Part shown: positions 36,928 through 45,562 of the stretch, one piece after another
Numbering within the stretch: position 1 is the stretch's first letter
Layout: each line of letters starts with the position of its first letter
From: Bacteroidota bacterium
GTDB taxonomy: Bacteria > Bacteroidota > Bacteroidia > B-17B0 > Aurantibacillaceae
Assembly: GCA_963169355.1 (NCBI GenBank)
Contig: CAUJCR010000002.1
Span: 124,001-188,000 of the forward strand
Direction: 5' to 3'
Length of the DNA: 64,000 nt
Translations under genes and position numbers: made by a program
Notes under the pieces: model-generated
Database searches by the model: none
Seen by the model: the letters and a program-made list of their open reading frames with translations, nothing else
What the model was told of the DNA's origin: nothing

Positions 36928-37707
36928 CTAAATCATTAAGTTGCATAAATCCTTTAAAGCCTCAATGGTTTGTGGCTCATCTGTTAGTGGTTCCACAATT
37001 GCCACATGGCATGATAATCGTTTGGGAAGCCCTGTACAAATCAGTTTAGAAGCATCAACCAATAAACGTGTTGAAACGGTTTCTGTTAAACCTAGTTCTG
37101 TTAAATTACGTATCTTATTACCAATTGCAACTAATTGCTTAGCTGTGTCAATATCAACCCCAGTTTCTTTAGTTAAAATCTCTGCTTCTGAATTCGCATT
37201 GGGATACCTAAAGGTAATTGCAATAAATCTTTGTCGTGTAGAAGGCTTAAGTTCTTTAAATCCCTTTTGATACCCTGGATTAAAAGATGCCACTAACATA
37301 AAATCATCGTGCGCCTTTATGGTTATTCCTAATTTATCTATATATAATTCTCTTCGATGATCTGTTAAGGAATGAATTGCAACAATAACATCAGGACGAG
37401 CCTCGGCAACTTCATCAAGATACAAAATAGCGCCTTCTTTTACGGCAGTTGTTAATGGTCCATCAATCCACACTGTTTCAGAACCTTTAATAATAAAGCG
37501 CCCTATTAAATCGGTTGATGAGGTTTCTTCGTGGCAACTAATTGTAATTAATTTCTTATTAAGTTGATGAGAAACATATTCAATAAAGCGAGATTTACCT
37601 GTTCCAGTAGGTCCTTTTAATAAAAACGGAATCTTATTTTTATAAGCCTGTAAAAAAACATCTTCCTCCTTATCAATTACGTAATAATATGGTGTGCTAT
37701 TTTTCAT
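36928..37707 (-). CDS. norQ: NorQ/CbbQ-type AAA+ ATPase
   Basis: The 259-residue MoxR-class ATPase has Walker A G32-P-T-G-T-G-K-S39, Walker B Y-L-D98-E99, sensor I (V-A-S-F-N-P-G-Y) and the CbbQ_C tail. NorQ forms ring oligomers that remodel NorB together with NorD. It lies between norB (83-base gap) and norD (21-base gap), all on the same strand. Confidence 0.93.
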   Translation of the reverse strand: MKNSTPYYYVIDKEEDVFLQAYKNKIPFLLKGPTGTGKSRFIEYVSHQLNKKLITISCHEETSSTDLIGRFIIKGSETVWIDGPLTTAVKEGAILYLDEVAEARPDVIVAIHSLTDHRRELYIDKLGITIKAHDDFMLVASFNPGYQKGFKELKPSTRQRFIAITFRYPNANSEAEILTKETGVDIDTAKQLVAIGNKIRNLTELGLTETVSTRLLVDASKLICTGLPKRLSCHVAIVEPLTDEPQTIEALKDLCNLMI

Positions 37708-37790
37708 AAAATCATTTTAAAAAAAACCAGAGTTAATTAGATTATAAATTATAATTTCTTTAAACTCTGGTTTTACAAACAACAAACAAT

Positions 37791-39131
37791 CTAACTAAGT
37801 TTTGCTTCTAGAGCTTCGTCGGTTGGTTTACCATATTTTATAAATTCATAGATATATAATATAATACCAGTTGCAAATAACGTAGCGCATAAAATTAAAA
37901 CAACAAAATGGATGCTGATTTCGTTTTGCACATCCATAAATTCCATCTTCATTTTTCTTTCCATATAAACCTGTGCAACACCAGCTACACCAAAAGCTGT
38001 AGTCATTCCAATCATACCAATATTTGATAACCAGAATGCTAATTTACCTTGAGTGCTTTCATGACGTTTTCTGCCTGTTAAATTAGGAATAGCATAGCTG
38101 ATAATTGCGAGAACAATCATAGCATAAGCTCCCCAAAAAGCTAAGTGACCATGCATAGCTGTAACTAAAGTTCCATGGGTATATAAATTAGTTTGTGGTA
38201 GAGTATGAGCAAAACCAAGAACTCCAGCTCCAATGAATGAGACAATAGCTGCACCAATTGTCCAGAATATTGCTAACTTATTTGGATGACTCTTTTCGCC
38301 TTTACGATACATATTGATTGCAAAGAGTGCCATTGCTAAGAACGCTAATGGTTCAAGGGCTGAAAAAATACCACCTACTACTAACCAAATTTTGTTTACG
38401 CCTATGTAATAATAATGATGCCCAGTTCCTAAAATACCTGATAAAAATGTTAACCCTACTATTACATATAACCATTTTTCAATTACTTCTCTATCTACGC
38501 CTGTTAACTTAATAAGTAAGAAAGACAAGATACCGCCCATTATTAATTCCCAAACACCTTCAACCCATAAATGCACAACCCACCAGCGAAAAAAAGCATC
38601 AGTTACCTGGCTATCAAACCAAATCATACCAGGCAAATACAATAAAGCAGCAAATAATAAGCCCATTGTAAGCACGATTGCTGTTGTTGTTTTTCGTTTA
38701 CCTTTCCATAAAGTTGCTAAAATTAATCCTAAGAATAGAAGAACATTTACAACTACTAAGAAATCTAACTCTCTTGGAATTTCTAAAAATTTTCTTCCTT
38801 CCCAGTAGTTAAAATGATACCCAACTACTGCCACTACACCTACTACGGCTAAGGAAATTAATTGAACATAGGCTAGTTTTACATTCACCAATTCTTGTTG
38901 AGCTTCTTCTGGAATAATGTAATAAGCTGCACCCATAAAACCAGTGAGTAACCAAACAACTAATAAATTAGTATGAACAGCGCGTGCTGTATTAAACGGA
39001 ATGACATCATGAAGACCATCCATTCCTACTCGGGCAAAACCCATGATGAAGCCATATACGATTTGTAACACAAGTAATAACATGCATAATGCAAAAAACC
39101 AATAGGCTACTTTTTGTGATTTATATTTCAT
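37791..39131 (-). CDS. norB: nitric oxide reductase, cytochrome b subunit (cNor)
   Basis: NorB is the catalytic subunit that reduces 2 NO to N2O in the inner membrane. The 446 residues form about 12 helices and keep the expected ligands: H53 (low-spin heme), H187 with H238 and H239 (non-heme iron), H327 and H329 (heme ligands), and the glutamates E191 and E195 of the catalytic pocket. It lacks the fused N-terminal quinol-oxidising extension of qNor, so it needs NorC. norC lies 22 bases upstream. Confidence 0.96.
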   Translation of the reverse strand: MKYKSQKVAYWFFALCMLLLVLQIVYGFIMGFARVGMDGLHDVIPFNTARAVHTNLLVVWLLTGFMGAAYYIIPEEAQQELVNVKLAYVQLISLAVVGVVAVVGYHFNYWEGRKFLEIPRELDFLVVVNVLLFLGLILATLWKGKRKTTTAIVLTMGLLFAALLYLPGMIWFDSQVTDAFFRWWVVHLWVEGVWELIMGGILSFLLIKLTGVDREVIEKWLYVIVGLTFLSGILGTGHHYYYIGVNKIWLVVGGIFSALEPLAFLAMALFAINMYRKGEKSHPNKLAIFWTIGAAIVSFIGAGVLGFAHTLPQTNLYTHGTLVTAMHGHLAFWGAYAMIVLAIISYAIPNLTGRKRHESTQGKLAFWLSNIGMIGMTTAFGVAGVAQVYMERKMKMEFMDVQNEISIHFVVLILCATLFATGIILYIYEFIKYGKPTDEALEAKLS

Positions 39132-39153
39132 AATTTTTGTTTTTAAAGGTTAG

Positions 39154-39585
39154 TTATTTTTCTTTCGATAAAGGGGATACTACTTGGTCAAATCCATTCA
39201 AATTAATTTCACCTATCCACTTAAAATATGCAATTACAGCATCTGCATCTGCATTATTCATTTTATAAGCAACCATTTTTCGTCCCTTTGGTCCCCATGG
39301 AATTGGTGATGTAAGAATAGATTTAATATAACCTTCTCCTCTTCTTTCATAAACCTTAGTGAGTTCGGGCGCATAATAAGCTCCTTCGCCTAATATGGTA
39401 TGACATCCCATGCAATTGTTAGACTCCCATATTTCTTTACCTCTAACAACTTTTTCATCAATGTTCTGATGATTAGTTTGATCGTTTTTAGGGCTTAGCG
39501 AATACACCGTTAATCCAATAAAGATTAAAAATGTAACGGCTGTTCCTCCTAAAAAAAACGCTCTGGCTTGTGATTTTGATAGCAT
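39154..39585 (-). CDS. norC: nitric oxide reductase, cytochrome c subunit
   Basis: The 143-residue protein has one N-terminal membrane anchor (about residues 10-30) and a single c-type heme site C58-M-G-C61-H62. Met residues that could be the sixth ligand lie downstream (K-M-V-A-Y-K-M). It receives electrons from periplasmic carriers and passes them to NorB. It is the first reductase gene of the cluster, 48 bases after the porin gene. Confidence 0.95.
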   Translation of the reverse strand: MLSKSQARAFFLGGTAVTFLIFIGLTVYSLSPKNDQTNHQNIDEKVVRGKEIWESNNCMGCHTILGEGAYYAPELTKVYERRGEGYIKSILTSPIPWGPKGRKMVAYKMNNADADAVIAYFKWIGEINLNGFDQVVSPLSKEK

Positions 39586-39633
39586 AGTTTTTGGTTTTTT
39601 TAGATTTATTACTGAGTTGATATTTATTTTTTG

Positions 39634-40968
39634 TTATTTATTACCATTTAAGAAAGTAGGCTTAAAACTAATCATCAAATAAGCCCAATTATTTGTTAGG
39701 TTCGTTCTACCATCGCCCTTATAATCTTTAACGTTTTTAATTGTAGCTAAAGTGTTAGACACTAGGTAATGAGAGTAACCTCCCTTTATCATTACATTAT
39801 TTGGTAATTTATAGGTAAGTGTTAAATCGATTTCAGTTCCTAAGTTACTATCAAGTGCTTTGTATTCACCTGTTTTAGCTAATTCTTTTGTATTTAGGGC
39901 ATTAGCAGCTGTTATAAACTGATGAAAATCGAGCGCTATACCCCAAGTTTTCTCATTATATCCTAACCTAACAACAAAATCTTGTAAGCCTACATTATTT
40001 AAATGATTTCCTACATAATAATAATCCATATAACCATTAAACTTATGATTAGTCCCAAAAACCGGATTAAACGCATGATTTACATCATTATAGGCTTTTG
40101 TGGTGTCTGTTTTGCTTTGTCCAGAGATATATTCATAACCTATTCCCATCAAAAATTTTTCTTTTATTGTATAAGCTATATCTATACTACCTAATAACGC
40201 ATTTACCTTTTTAGGTTTACCTGTGCTAGTACTTGTAATATCATCACCTGTTTGATAATAAAAATTTGCGCCCACAAATAATGGTTTGGTTTTATATTCA
40301 ATTCTAGTTCCAGCGGTAGTAATGTATCGAGTGCCTCCAACACTAACTGGAGATTGTTGTCCTACATTTAAACCTAACAAGCTAATCTTTAATTGTTTTA
40401 TCTGCTTGTGAAGCCATAAATATTGCATCTCTTTATAACTTCCAACAATTGTATAAGCAGTAGCCACATTACTTACCTTGTCTTGATTGTAGGCAACTCC
40501 AGCATGTATCGCCCATGAACTATCTACATATTTTAAAACCATTGCATCATGACTTCTTGCTTGTTGCGCCCAATCAACAGCTCCTAAAATCCGTTCATCA
40601 TCATAACCTAACTCCTGACGGCCTAATTTCATTGATAGCTTCTTAGTAAATAAATACTCAGCCCAGCCCTCATGTAAGCCATAGGTATTTATATCATTAT
40701 TATTTGCTTGGCTTTGATTTCCCCAAACGCGTACATCTTGTAATACAATCCCGAGTTTTATCTTCTCATGACTATACCCAAAGTTAAGTCGGGTACGCTG
40801 CTGTATAAATTGCGAAGAAGATTGTCCTGAATCTATTGGTGTTGAAAAACCATGCCTATACTCAAAGCGAGGACGAACTTCCCCACTTAAAACTATTTGT
40901 GCTTTTACGGTATAAAACAAAAACATGATTGTAACATAGGCTACAGTTCTATTTAAATCTACTTTCAT
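39634..40968 (-). CDS. alginate-export-family outer-membrane porin heading the nor cluster
   Basis: The 444-residue protein has a signal peptide (about residues 1-23, ending V-K-A-Q). It continues with a beta-barrel pattern starting V-L-S-G-E-V-R-P-R-F-E-Y-R and the motif K-L-G-R-Q-E-L-G-Y-D-D-E-R. These are marks of the alginate export (AlgE-like) barrel family. In Bacteroidota such barrels often accompany respiratory genes and are not evidence for alginate. The gene shares orientation and a probable promoter with norCBQDE. A role in letting small solutes pass near the reductase is only an inference. Confidence 0.82.
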   Translation of the reverse strand: MKVDLNRTVAYVTIMFLFYTVKAQIVLSGEVRPRFEYRHGFSTPIDSGQSSSQFIQQRTRLNFGYSHEKIKLGIVLQDVRVWGNQSQANNNDINTYGLHEGWAEYLFTKKLSMKLGRQELGYDDERILGAVDWAQQARSHDAMVLKYVDSSWAIHAGVAYNQDKVSNVATAYTIVGSYKEMQYLWLHKQIKQLKISLLGLNVGQQSPVSVGGTRYITTAGTRIEYKTKPLFVGANFYYQTGDDITSTSTGKPKKVNALLGSIDIAYTIKEKFLMGIGYEYISGQSKTDTTKAYNDVNHAFNPVFGTNHKFNGYMDYYYVGNHLNNVGLQDFVVRLGYNEKTWGIALDFHQFITAANALNTKELAKTGEYKALDSNLGTEIDLTLTYKLPNNVMIKGGYSHYLVSNTLATIKNVKDYKGDGRTNLTNNWAYLMISFKPTFLNGNK

Positions 40969-40986
40969 ACCTCATAAATTTTAATA

Positions 40987-40994
40987 CAAATTTA
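40987..40994 (-). promoter_or_regulatory. -7 box of the porin-nor operon
   Basis: On the minus strand this reads TAAATTTG, a full match to TAnnTTTG, 18 bases before the porin ATG. The nearest TTG (minus, 41021-41023) is 26 bases upstream, too far for a normal -33 element. This suggests an activator-dependent promoter. Confidence 0.5.
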
Positions 40995-41012
40995 TCGGAC
41001 AAAAACATCCGA
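40995..41012. promoter_or_regulatory. inverted repeat abutting the nor -7 box (candidate operator)
   Basis: TCGGA-N8-TCCGA (five-base perfect arms) lies directly upstream of the -7 box. The position suits an NO- or oxygen-responsive regulator. It is not the FNR consensus TTGAT-N4-ATCAA, and I do not recognise the arms as any known site. Confidence 0.35.
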
Positions 41013-41094
41013 ATAATTGACAATAATTAGTTTAATAGAAAATAAATCGTGATTATTGTTAGTTTTAAAGGGAGAATATAGTAATGAGGAGGTG

Positions 41095-44000
41095 TTATTT
41101 TATTCTCACCCCAATAATGGTAACATCGTCTATTTGCTCGAGTGTACCCACCCAATTATTAAAAGTAGTTTCCAATAGTTGATATTGCTCCTGCATTGGC
41201 AGATGGGCGTTTGTAGCTAATAATTCTCTCAAATTCTTACTCATAAATTTCTTTGCCTTCGGTCCTCCAAATTGGTCGGGAAAACCATCAGTTAGAGTAT
41301 AAATCACATCGTCTTTCTGAATTTCAAACTCATGTATGGTAAATGATTCCTCTTGCCTATCATGCTTGCCTACTGGCATTTTATCTGGTTTAACCTCTAT
41401 AACCTCTCCTGCTCTTACAATCCATACTGGATTATTAGCGGCTGCAATTTGTAATTTATTATGCTCTAAATCATATACGCAAAGACTACAATCCATACCA
41501 TCTTTACCGCCTTCTTCACTCCCATCTCTTTTAAGTCGTTCAATAATGGTTTTGCGAGTAGCATTAAGTATGTCGTGTGGTTTATTAAATTTCTCAATCG
41601 CTTTTTCTAAACTGGTAATATTTAATAAACTCATAATAGCGCCAGGCACACCATGCCCTGTACTATCCGCAGTAGCTAAAATAAATTGACCATTTGATAA
41701 TGTAGCACTCCAATAAAAATCGCCGCTTACCACATCTTTCGGTTTAAAAAACACAAAATAATTTTCAGACTTATGAGTTGCTGATTCAGAATTAAGATTA
41801 ACATCTAAATGTTGTTTGGTAGCTAAGAAACTACGTTGAATTCTTTCAGCATAATTTATACTATCCGTTATTTCTTTGTGTTTTTCTTCTATTAAATGTT
41901 TTTGAGCTACCACCTCGGCTGTACGCTCTTTTACAATCAACTCCAACTGGTTTTTGGCCTTTACTAATCGACGAACGCTTATTTTTATAATTACATAAAT
42001 GGTTCCTATAACAAGCAATACATATAAAGCATAAGCCCAATAGGTACGATACCACGGTGGTAGAATAATAAAAGAGAAGGACGATTCTATACTCTCTTCA
42101 TGATAATTATTTTTAGCTTTTACTCTAAAAGTGTAAGTTCCTTCTCTTAAATCAGTATATTCTTTATTATTCTTAGTTATCCAAGCAGACCATTCTTTAT
42201 CATACCCTTCTAATATGAAACTATATTGTAATTTATCTTCCGAACCATAACTTGTTGCAGAAAAATCAAAAATCATCGAATTATATTGATACGCGATTTC
42301 AGTCTTCTTTAACGAATCAACAAGATATCCTCTATAAATAGTAGAATCTTTATCTATCGTTACCTGACGTATCAAAGCATAATAAGGAATTGAAAAATCT
42401 TTCTTTACTCTGTCGTCATAACGCACAACGCCATCAGGGCCTCCCAACCATGTAATTCCATCTTCTTGTGGATAAATAGCATGAATTTCTCTTTCTACAA
42501 TTCTTAAAAAAGGCTGTGTGTGTAGAGAATATGAGCCATTAGATTGAGCCGTTGCCTCTAGTACAAGTTTCTCTCTTTTTCCAGAAACCGTAAACATCAA
42601 GGTAGTTAAACTATCCTTAGGTACAAAACGATAAATTTGTTTATCACGAAATGCATTACCATACAATTGCGATGGATAGAATCGCGATGTGTTTTTATTA
42701 AATTGATACAAACCCTGTGTTGTTGCAAAAACAAGTTGATGATTATATAAACGAGGAATATTATACTGCATATCTGGTAAGCCCTGCGATGTATCATAAT
42801 GATGAATAGAGTATGGCTGTCCCCAAGCAGTTAGGTTACTATTTTTAGACTTCTCAGTTTCTGAAAAATTAATTTGAAATATGCCATTTAATGGTGTGCC
42901 GAGCCAAATATTATGAGAGTCATCTTCGGCAATACTTCTTATTTCATCATCAATTCCTTCAAGATAGTCTTCATCAACCCATTGCTTGTTATCATAACGT
43001 ATAGAAGATACACCATCGGAATTTGCAATAAACAAGCGGCTTGTGTTTTGAGCAGACTGCATAAGATTAAAACTAAAACAGGATTTAATAAACTCTGCTG
43101 AGAACTGATTAATCTGGGCAATACCAGCCTCAGTAGCTACTAACAACAAAGTATCAGTTTGAGTATAGAATTTTTTTAATGCCCAAGATTGAACATTAAT
43201 GCCGTGTATAGGAACAAAATAATCGTTTACTGAACCATACACACCCAATGAAGTTGCTACATATAATATGTCTTTAAATTTAATTATATCATATACATAG
43301 CCAACTAATCCTTGTGCATCATTTAAAGTTGTTAATGGTGAAGACGCCTCAATGTGGGCTAAGCCATTAGCTAAAGCTACCCAAAAATCACCTTGAATAT
43401 CCGTAGTAATAAATTTTACAGCATCATCTCTTAATCCACATTTTTTATTAATTATACGGTTTAACTTACCTTGTTGGTCAATTATAATAACACCTCCTTG
43501 CAGAGTGGCAAAAGCAAATAATCCATTCTTTAATTTACAAGCTCCGTAAACTTGTTGGGCAATAAGTTCATTATTAACTTCGATATTCCACTCTCTAAAT
43601 AATTTATCCTGCGCAGCCTTCTTATCAAGAAACCATAATCCATTTTCTCTTGTTGCTATTAAATATTGATTGTCTGAATAAGCAACAATAGAATAAATAC
43701 GAACATCTTTAAAAATCTCAGCTCCTGGTAATAGAAGCAGTGAGTCATGAATAAGTTGTTTCAGTCCTTGACCACGTTCATTAATAAATAACTGTCCATC
43801 CACTTCAAAACTTAGATGAAATGATGTTGAAGGTTTCCACACTTTAACAGATTGGTTTTGTACTCTAATTAGTTTAGTAAAGGTTTGAAAATAAACTGCA
43901 TCACCTATAATATACGTTTTCCATACATCAGCAAAATTTCTTTCATTAATAGGTAATAAATTAACTAAAGAGGTATAAGATAATATGCCTTCCTTATTAG

Positions 44001-44331
44001 GAGCTAAGTAGCCAAATTCGCCCACAGCACCTACATAAATCACACCATCTTGGTTAATGGCAATAGAACGAACGATAGAAGCATTACTTACAGGGATAAG
44101 ACTCCATGTGCTCCCATCATATTCAAGCACTCCAGTTGAATTACCAAAGTACATAACACCGCGCTTATCTTGTGCCACCGCCCAATTATCTGGAGATTGT
44201 CCATATTCTGCTGGACTATAATTTCTAATAAAAGGAATGCCTTTTAGTTGTTGTGATAAACAATTTTGATCTAGCAGCAACAACAGCAAACAAGAAATTA
44301 TTGATATGTTGAACTTAACCCTCAAAGCCAA
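41095..44331 (-). CDS. propeller-Y_Y_Y sensor fused to SpoIIE-type PP2C phosphatase
   Basis: The 1078-residue protein has a signal or anchor helix (about 8-22) and a large periplasmic beta-propeller of Reg_prop type (repeats such as I-W-L-G-T-P-L-N-G-I and V-A-L-A-N-G-L-A). A Y_Y_Y domain follows (E-G-T-Y-T-F-R-V-K-A-K), then one membrane helix near 770-790 (Y-A-L-Y-V-L-L-V-I-G). A coiled coil (about 795-850) leads into a C-terminal SpoIIE phosphatase (S-G-D-F-Y-W, T-A-D-S-T-G-H-G-V-P-G, L-T-D-G-F-P-D). It replaces the usual histidine kinase with a Ser/Thr phosphatase. TTG is the only plausible start; a stop lies two codons upstream. Confidence 0.88.
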   Translation of the reverse strand: MALRVKFNISIISCLLLLLLDQNCLSQQLKGIPFIRNYSPAEYGQSPDNWAVAQDKRGVMYFGNSTGVLEYDGSTWSLIPVSNASIVRSIAINQDGVIYVGAVGEFGYLAPNKEGILSYTSLVNLLPINERNFADVWKTYIIGDAVYFQTFTKLIRVQNQSVKVWKPSTSFHLSFEVDGQLFINERGQGLKQLIHDSLLLLPGAEIFKDVRIYSIVAYSDNQYLIATRENGLWFLDKKAAQDKLFREWNIEVNNELIAQQVYGACKLKNGLFAFATLQGGVIIIDQQGKLNRIINKKCGLRDDAVKFITTDIQGDFWVALANGLAHIEASSPLTTLNDAQGLVGYVYDIIKFKDILYVATSLGVYGSVNDYFVPIHGINVQSWALKKFYTQTDTLLLVATEAGIAQINQFSAEFIKSCFSFNLMQSAQNTSRLFIANSDGVSSIRYDNKQWVDEDYLEGIDDEIRSIAEDDSHNIWLGTPLNGIFQINFSETEKSKNSNLTAWGQPYSIHHYDTSQGLPDMQYNIPRLYNHQLVFATTQGLYQFNKNTSRFYPSQLYGNAFRDKQIYRFVPKDSLTTLMFTVSGKREKLVLEATAQSNGSYSLHTQPFLRIVEREIHAIYPQEDGITWLGGPDGVVRYDDRVKKDFSIPYYALIRQVTIDKDSTIYRGYLVDSLKKTEIAYQYNSMIFDFSATSYGSEDKLQYSFILEGYDKEWSAWITKNNKEYTDLREGTYTFRVKAKNNYHEESIESSFSFIILPPWYRTYWAYALYVLLVIGTIYVIIKISVRRLVKAKNQLELIVKERTAEVVAQKHLIEEKHKEITDSINYAERIQRSFLATKQHLDVNLNSESATHKSENYFVFFKPKDVVSGDFYWSATLSNGQFILATADSTGHGVPGAIMSLLNITSLEKAIEKFNKPHDILNATRKTIIERLKRDGSEEGGKDGMDCSLCVYDLEHNKLQIAAANNPVWIVRAGEVIEVKPDKMPVGKHDRQEESFTIHEFEIQKDDVIYTLTDGFPDQFGGPKAKKFMSKNLRELLATNAHLPMQEQYQLLETTFNNWVGTLEQIDDVTIIGVRIK

Positions 44332-44340
44332 AACCTATAC

Positions 44341-44348
44341 CAAATATA
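44341..44348 (-). promoter_or_regulatory. -7 box of the propeller-phosphatase gene
   Basis: On the minus strand this reads TATATTTG, a full match to TAnnTTTG, nine bases before the TTG start. A TTG lies only 14 bases further upstream (44363-44365) and overlaps a repeated AGTCCAA heptamer. Confidence 0.4.
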
Positions 44349-44540
44349 GCAATAATTTAGTCCAATCTGCTTATTCTTTTTTTCATCAATACTTCTCTGT
44401 AAGCTTCCCATAGTTGGACTATTTGTTAGTAGAAAAAACGATTCAGTCCAAAACAAATTGCCAATATCCCAAAAGGGTATTAACAATGCGTGGGTATAAA
44501 AAGGGAGTTCACAACTATCTACTATTTTAATGATAACCTA

Positions 44541-45431
44541 TTAAATTTTAATCGTGCTATTTTGTTTATCTAACCCACTGATAGCCACTCTTCTTGGATT
44601 TTTTGTATCATATTTAACAAACACCGTTTTTCCATTTTCAAGTTTATGCAAAGATGATTTAGGTGAAATCATAAACATCTCTTTTTCGAAAGGATCAATG
44701 CTTGTTCCTTTTACCAAGATAGTAACTTTCAAAATATTAATATCTGGCATAAAATCTTTGTAAACAATCTCACAACCTACTATTTCGGCAATACTATCAG
44801 CTCCCACAATGTTTAATTCATCTAATAAAGCCGAATCCAACTGTACTCTTTGCATTAAATCTGGAGGTGCAGCCTGTTGAGCATCAACTAAATCTTGGTG
44901 CGTGTAACTTAATCCTGCACCCATGTTTAGTGGATTATTTCCACCTAGCTTAGTATTATTTTGATCTAGAACAACTTTGCTTTTATCGTTGGGATCATAG
45001 ATGACTTTCATCTTTAATCCTGGTTGATACATCCCAAGTTGATTGATTGGAGTCATATGTTTAATTGTTGCTTGCCAAGTTTCGTTTTTATTACGAACAT
45101 TCACCTCAATCAACAATTGATAGTATTTTTTTGCATATATTGAAACAACCATACCTCCTTGCTGAGAAGAAATAATTGTAGCAATTGCCAATTTCCCATT
45201 TGGTATATCCTCTGATTTAATGAATTTTTTTGTTAATTTTTCACTTTTGTTCTTGTCAAACAAGCCAACGCCAGCTATTTTTTTCATGAAAAAGTTAATC
45301 ATCAAAATAATTAGTACAATAAAAATAATTGTACCAATAACAAAACCATTAGTACTTATATCAAAAGCAAATTCTGATAACAATAAATAAAATACCGCAA
45401 CAAATGCAAATCCTATAAAAAAGCCTTTCAT
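44541..45431 (-). CDS. hypothetical membrane protein with duplicated DUF3592-like segment
   Basis: The 296-residue protein has two N-terminal helices (about 3-22 and 30-48) and then a soluble part. Two related strands (V-I-Y-D-P-N-D-K-S-K-V-V-L near 162-175 and V-K-Y-D-T-K-N-P-R-R-V-A-I near 272-285) resemble the end of DUF3592-like beta domains, so the soluble part is probably two copies of one fold. No function can be named. It is a separate unit: a terminator and then a promoter lie between it and the giant gene upstream. Confidence 0.6.
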   Translation of the reverse strand: MKGFFIGFAFVAVFYLLLSEFAFDISTNGFVIGTIIFIVLIILMINFFMKKIAGVGLFDKNKSEKLTKKFIKSEDIPNGKLAIATIISSQQGGMVVSIYAKKYYQLLIEVNVRNKNETWQATIKHMTPINQLGMYQPGLKMKVIYDPNDKSKVVLDQNNTKLGGNNPLNMGAGLSYTHQDLVDAQQAAPPDLMQRVQLDSALLDELNIVGADSIAEIVGCEIVYKDFMPDINILKVTILVKGTSIDPFEKEMFMISPKSSLHKLENGKTVFVKYDTKNPRRVAISGLDKQNSTIKI

Positions 45432-45473
45432 GTTTCTTTATAATTTTAATGGTTAACCCCAGATTATTTCCAA

Positions 45474-45500
45474 CAAAAATAAGATATTCTCCGACATCAA
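45474..45500 (-). promoter_or_regulatory. candidate promoter of the duplicated-domain membrane protein
   Basis: Minus strand: TTG (45498-45500), 16 bases, TATTTTTG (45474-45481). The -7 box is a full match; the spacer is one base shorter than usual. It directly follows the terminator of the giant gene. Confidence 0.45.
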
Positions 45501-45505
45501 CACAT

Positions 45506-45543
45506 AAAAAAACGAGCCTATGAAACTCATTCATAGGCTCGTT
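45506..45543 (-). terminator. strong terminator of the SUMF1-adhesin operon
   Basis: On the minus strand a 13-14 bp perfect stem (AACGAGCCTATGA with its complement, five-base loop) is followed by seven Ts. It lies 20 bases after the stop of the 1986-residue protein. Confidence 0.9.
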
Positions 45544-45562
45544 CTAAGAAAAATCAAATCAA

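Noticed and set aside
39634-40968. Alginate export or biosynthesis locus
   Set aside because: No alginate genes are present; barrels of this family have other roles and the gene shares the nor promoter.
40969-41094. An FNR-type box in the nor promoter
   Set aside because: No TTGAT-N4-ATCAA-like site; only TTGACAATAATTA with a poor second half.
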